The position numbers were made by a program, and so were the translations under genes. From Gammaproteobacteria bacterium (lineage in GTDB: Bacteria; Pseudomonadota; Gammaproteobacteria; SZUA-140): DNA of 5,314 bases. Position 1 is the stretch's first letter, and every line of letters begins with the position of its first letter. The stretch is from assembly GCA_026994735.1 (NCBI GenBank), contig JALWQD010000206.1, positions 1 through 5,314 on the forward strand, in the 5' to 3' direction. The notes beneath the pieces were generated by a model. The model had not been told where the DNA came from and searched no databases. It worked only from the letters and a program-made list of their open reading frames with translations. Shown here one piece after another: positions 5,285 through 5,314 of the stretch.

Positions 5285-5314
5285 GTTAATAATATATCCT
5301 GACAAAGAATATGC

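Noticed and set aside
1..5314. CRISPR array, tRNA or rRNA gene, or phage genes
   Set aside because: No regularly spaced repeats, cloverleaf with TTC-rich T arm, rRNA motifs or phage-type proteins were seen on either strand.

Overview
The window reads as part of a gammaproteobacterial chromosome. The evidence is an AccA of 319 residues followed by an overlapping TilS, a YcfH-type TatD nuclease, and an antitoxin and toxin very close to Escherichia coli YefM and YoeB. A PEP-CTERM secreted protein suggests an environmental lineage (aquatic, biofilm- or EPS-forming) rather than an enteric one. The species cannot be named from the sequence alone.

Left part (1-3596): GC-rich housekeeping genes, all on the plus strand. 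They are the 3' end of a protein that may be a SAM-dependent sugar O-methyltransferase-like enzyme, then a TatD-family metal-dependent DNase (430-1206), accA (1322-2281; carboxyltransferase alpha subunit of acetyl-CoA carboxylase) and tilS (from about 2259 to 3596; tRNA-Ile lysidine synthetase). accA and tilS overlap and are probably co-transcribed from a candidate sigma70 promoter at 1224-1252.

Right part (3597-5314): AT-richer accessory DNA starting directly after tilS. In order it holds a terminator-like hairpin that works only on the minus strand, a short motif resembling mobile-element borders, an attC-like imperfect hairpin ending in GTTATGT, a complete yefM-yoeB toxin-antitoxin operon with its own promoter and repeated GTAC operator cores, the C-terminal remnant of an IS3-family transposase (minus strand), a strong minus-strand terminator, and a minus-strand gene for a PEP-CTERM protein with signal peptide and exosortase sorting tail.

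The left genes serve basic metabolism (fatty-acid synthesis, tRNA decoding, DNA repair or turnover). The right side looks like an insertion hot spot: a self-regulated stabilising module beside recombination and transposition scars. I do not see a clearly new multi-gene system. The most interesting local structure is the attC-like hairpin whose right-hand end overlaps the -35 element of the toxin-antitoxin promoter.
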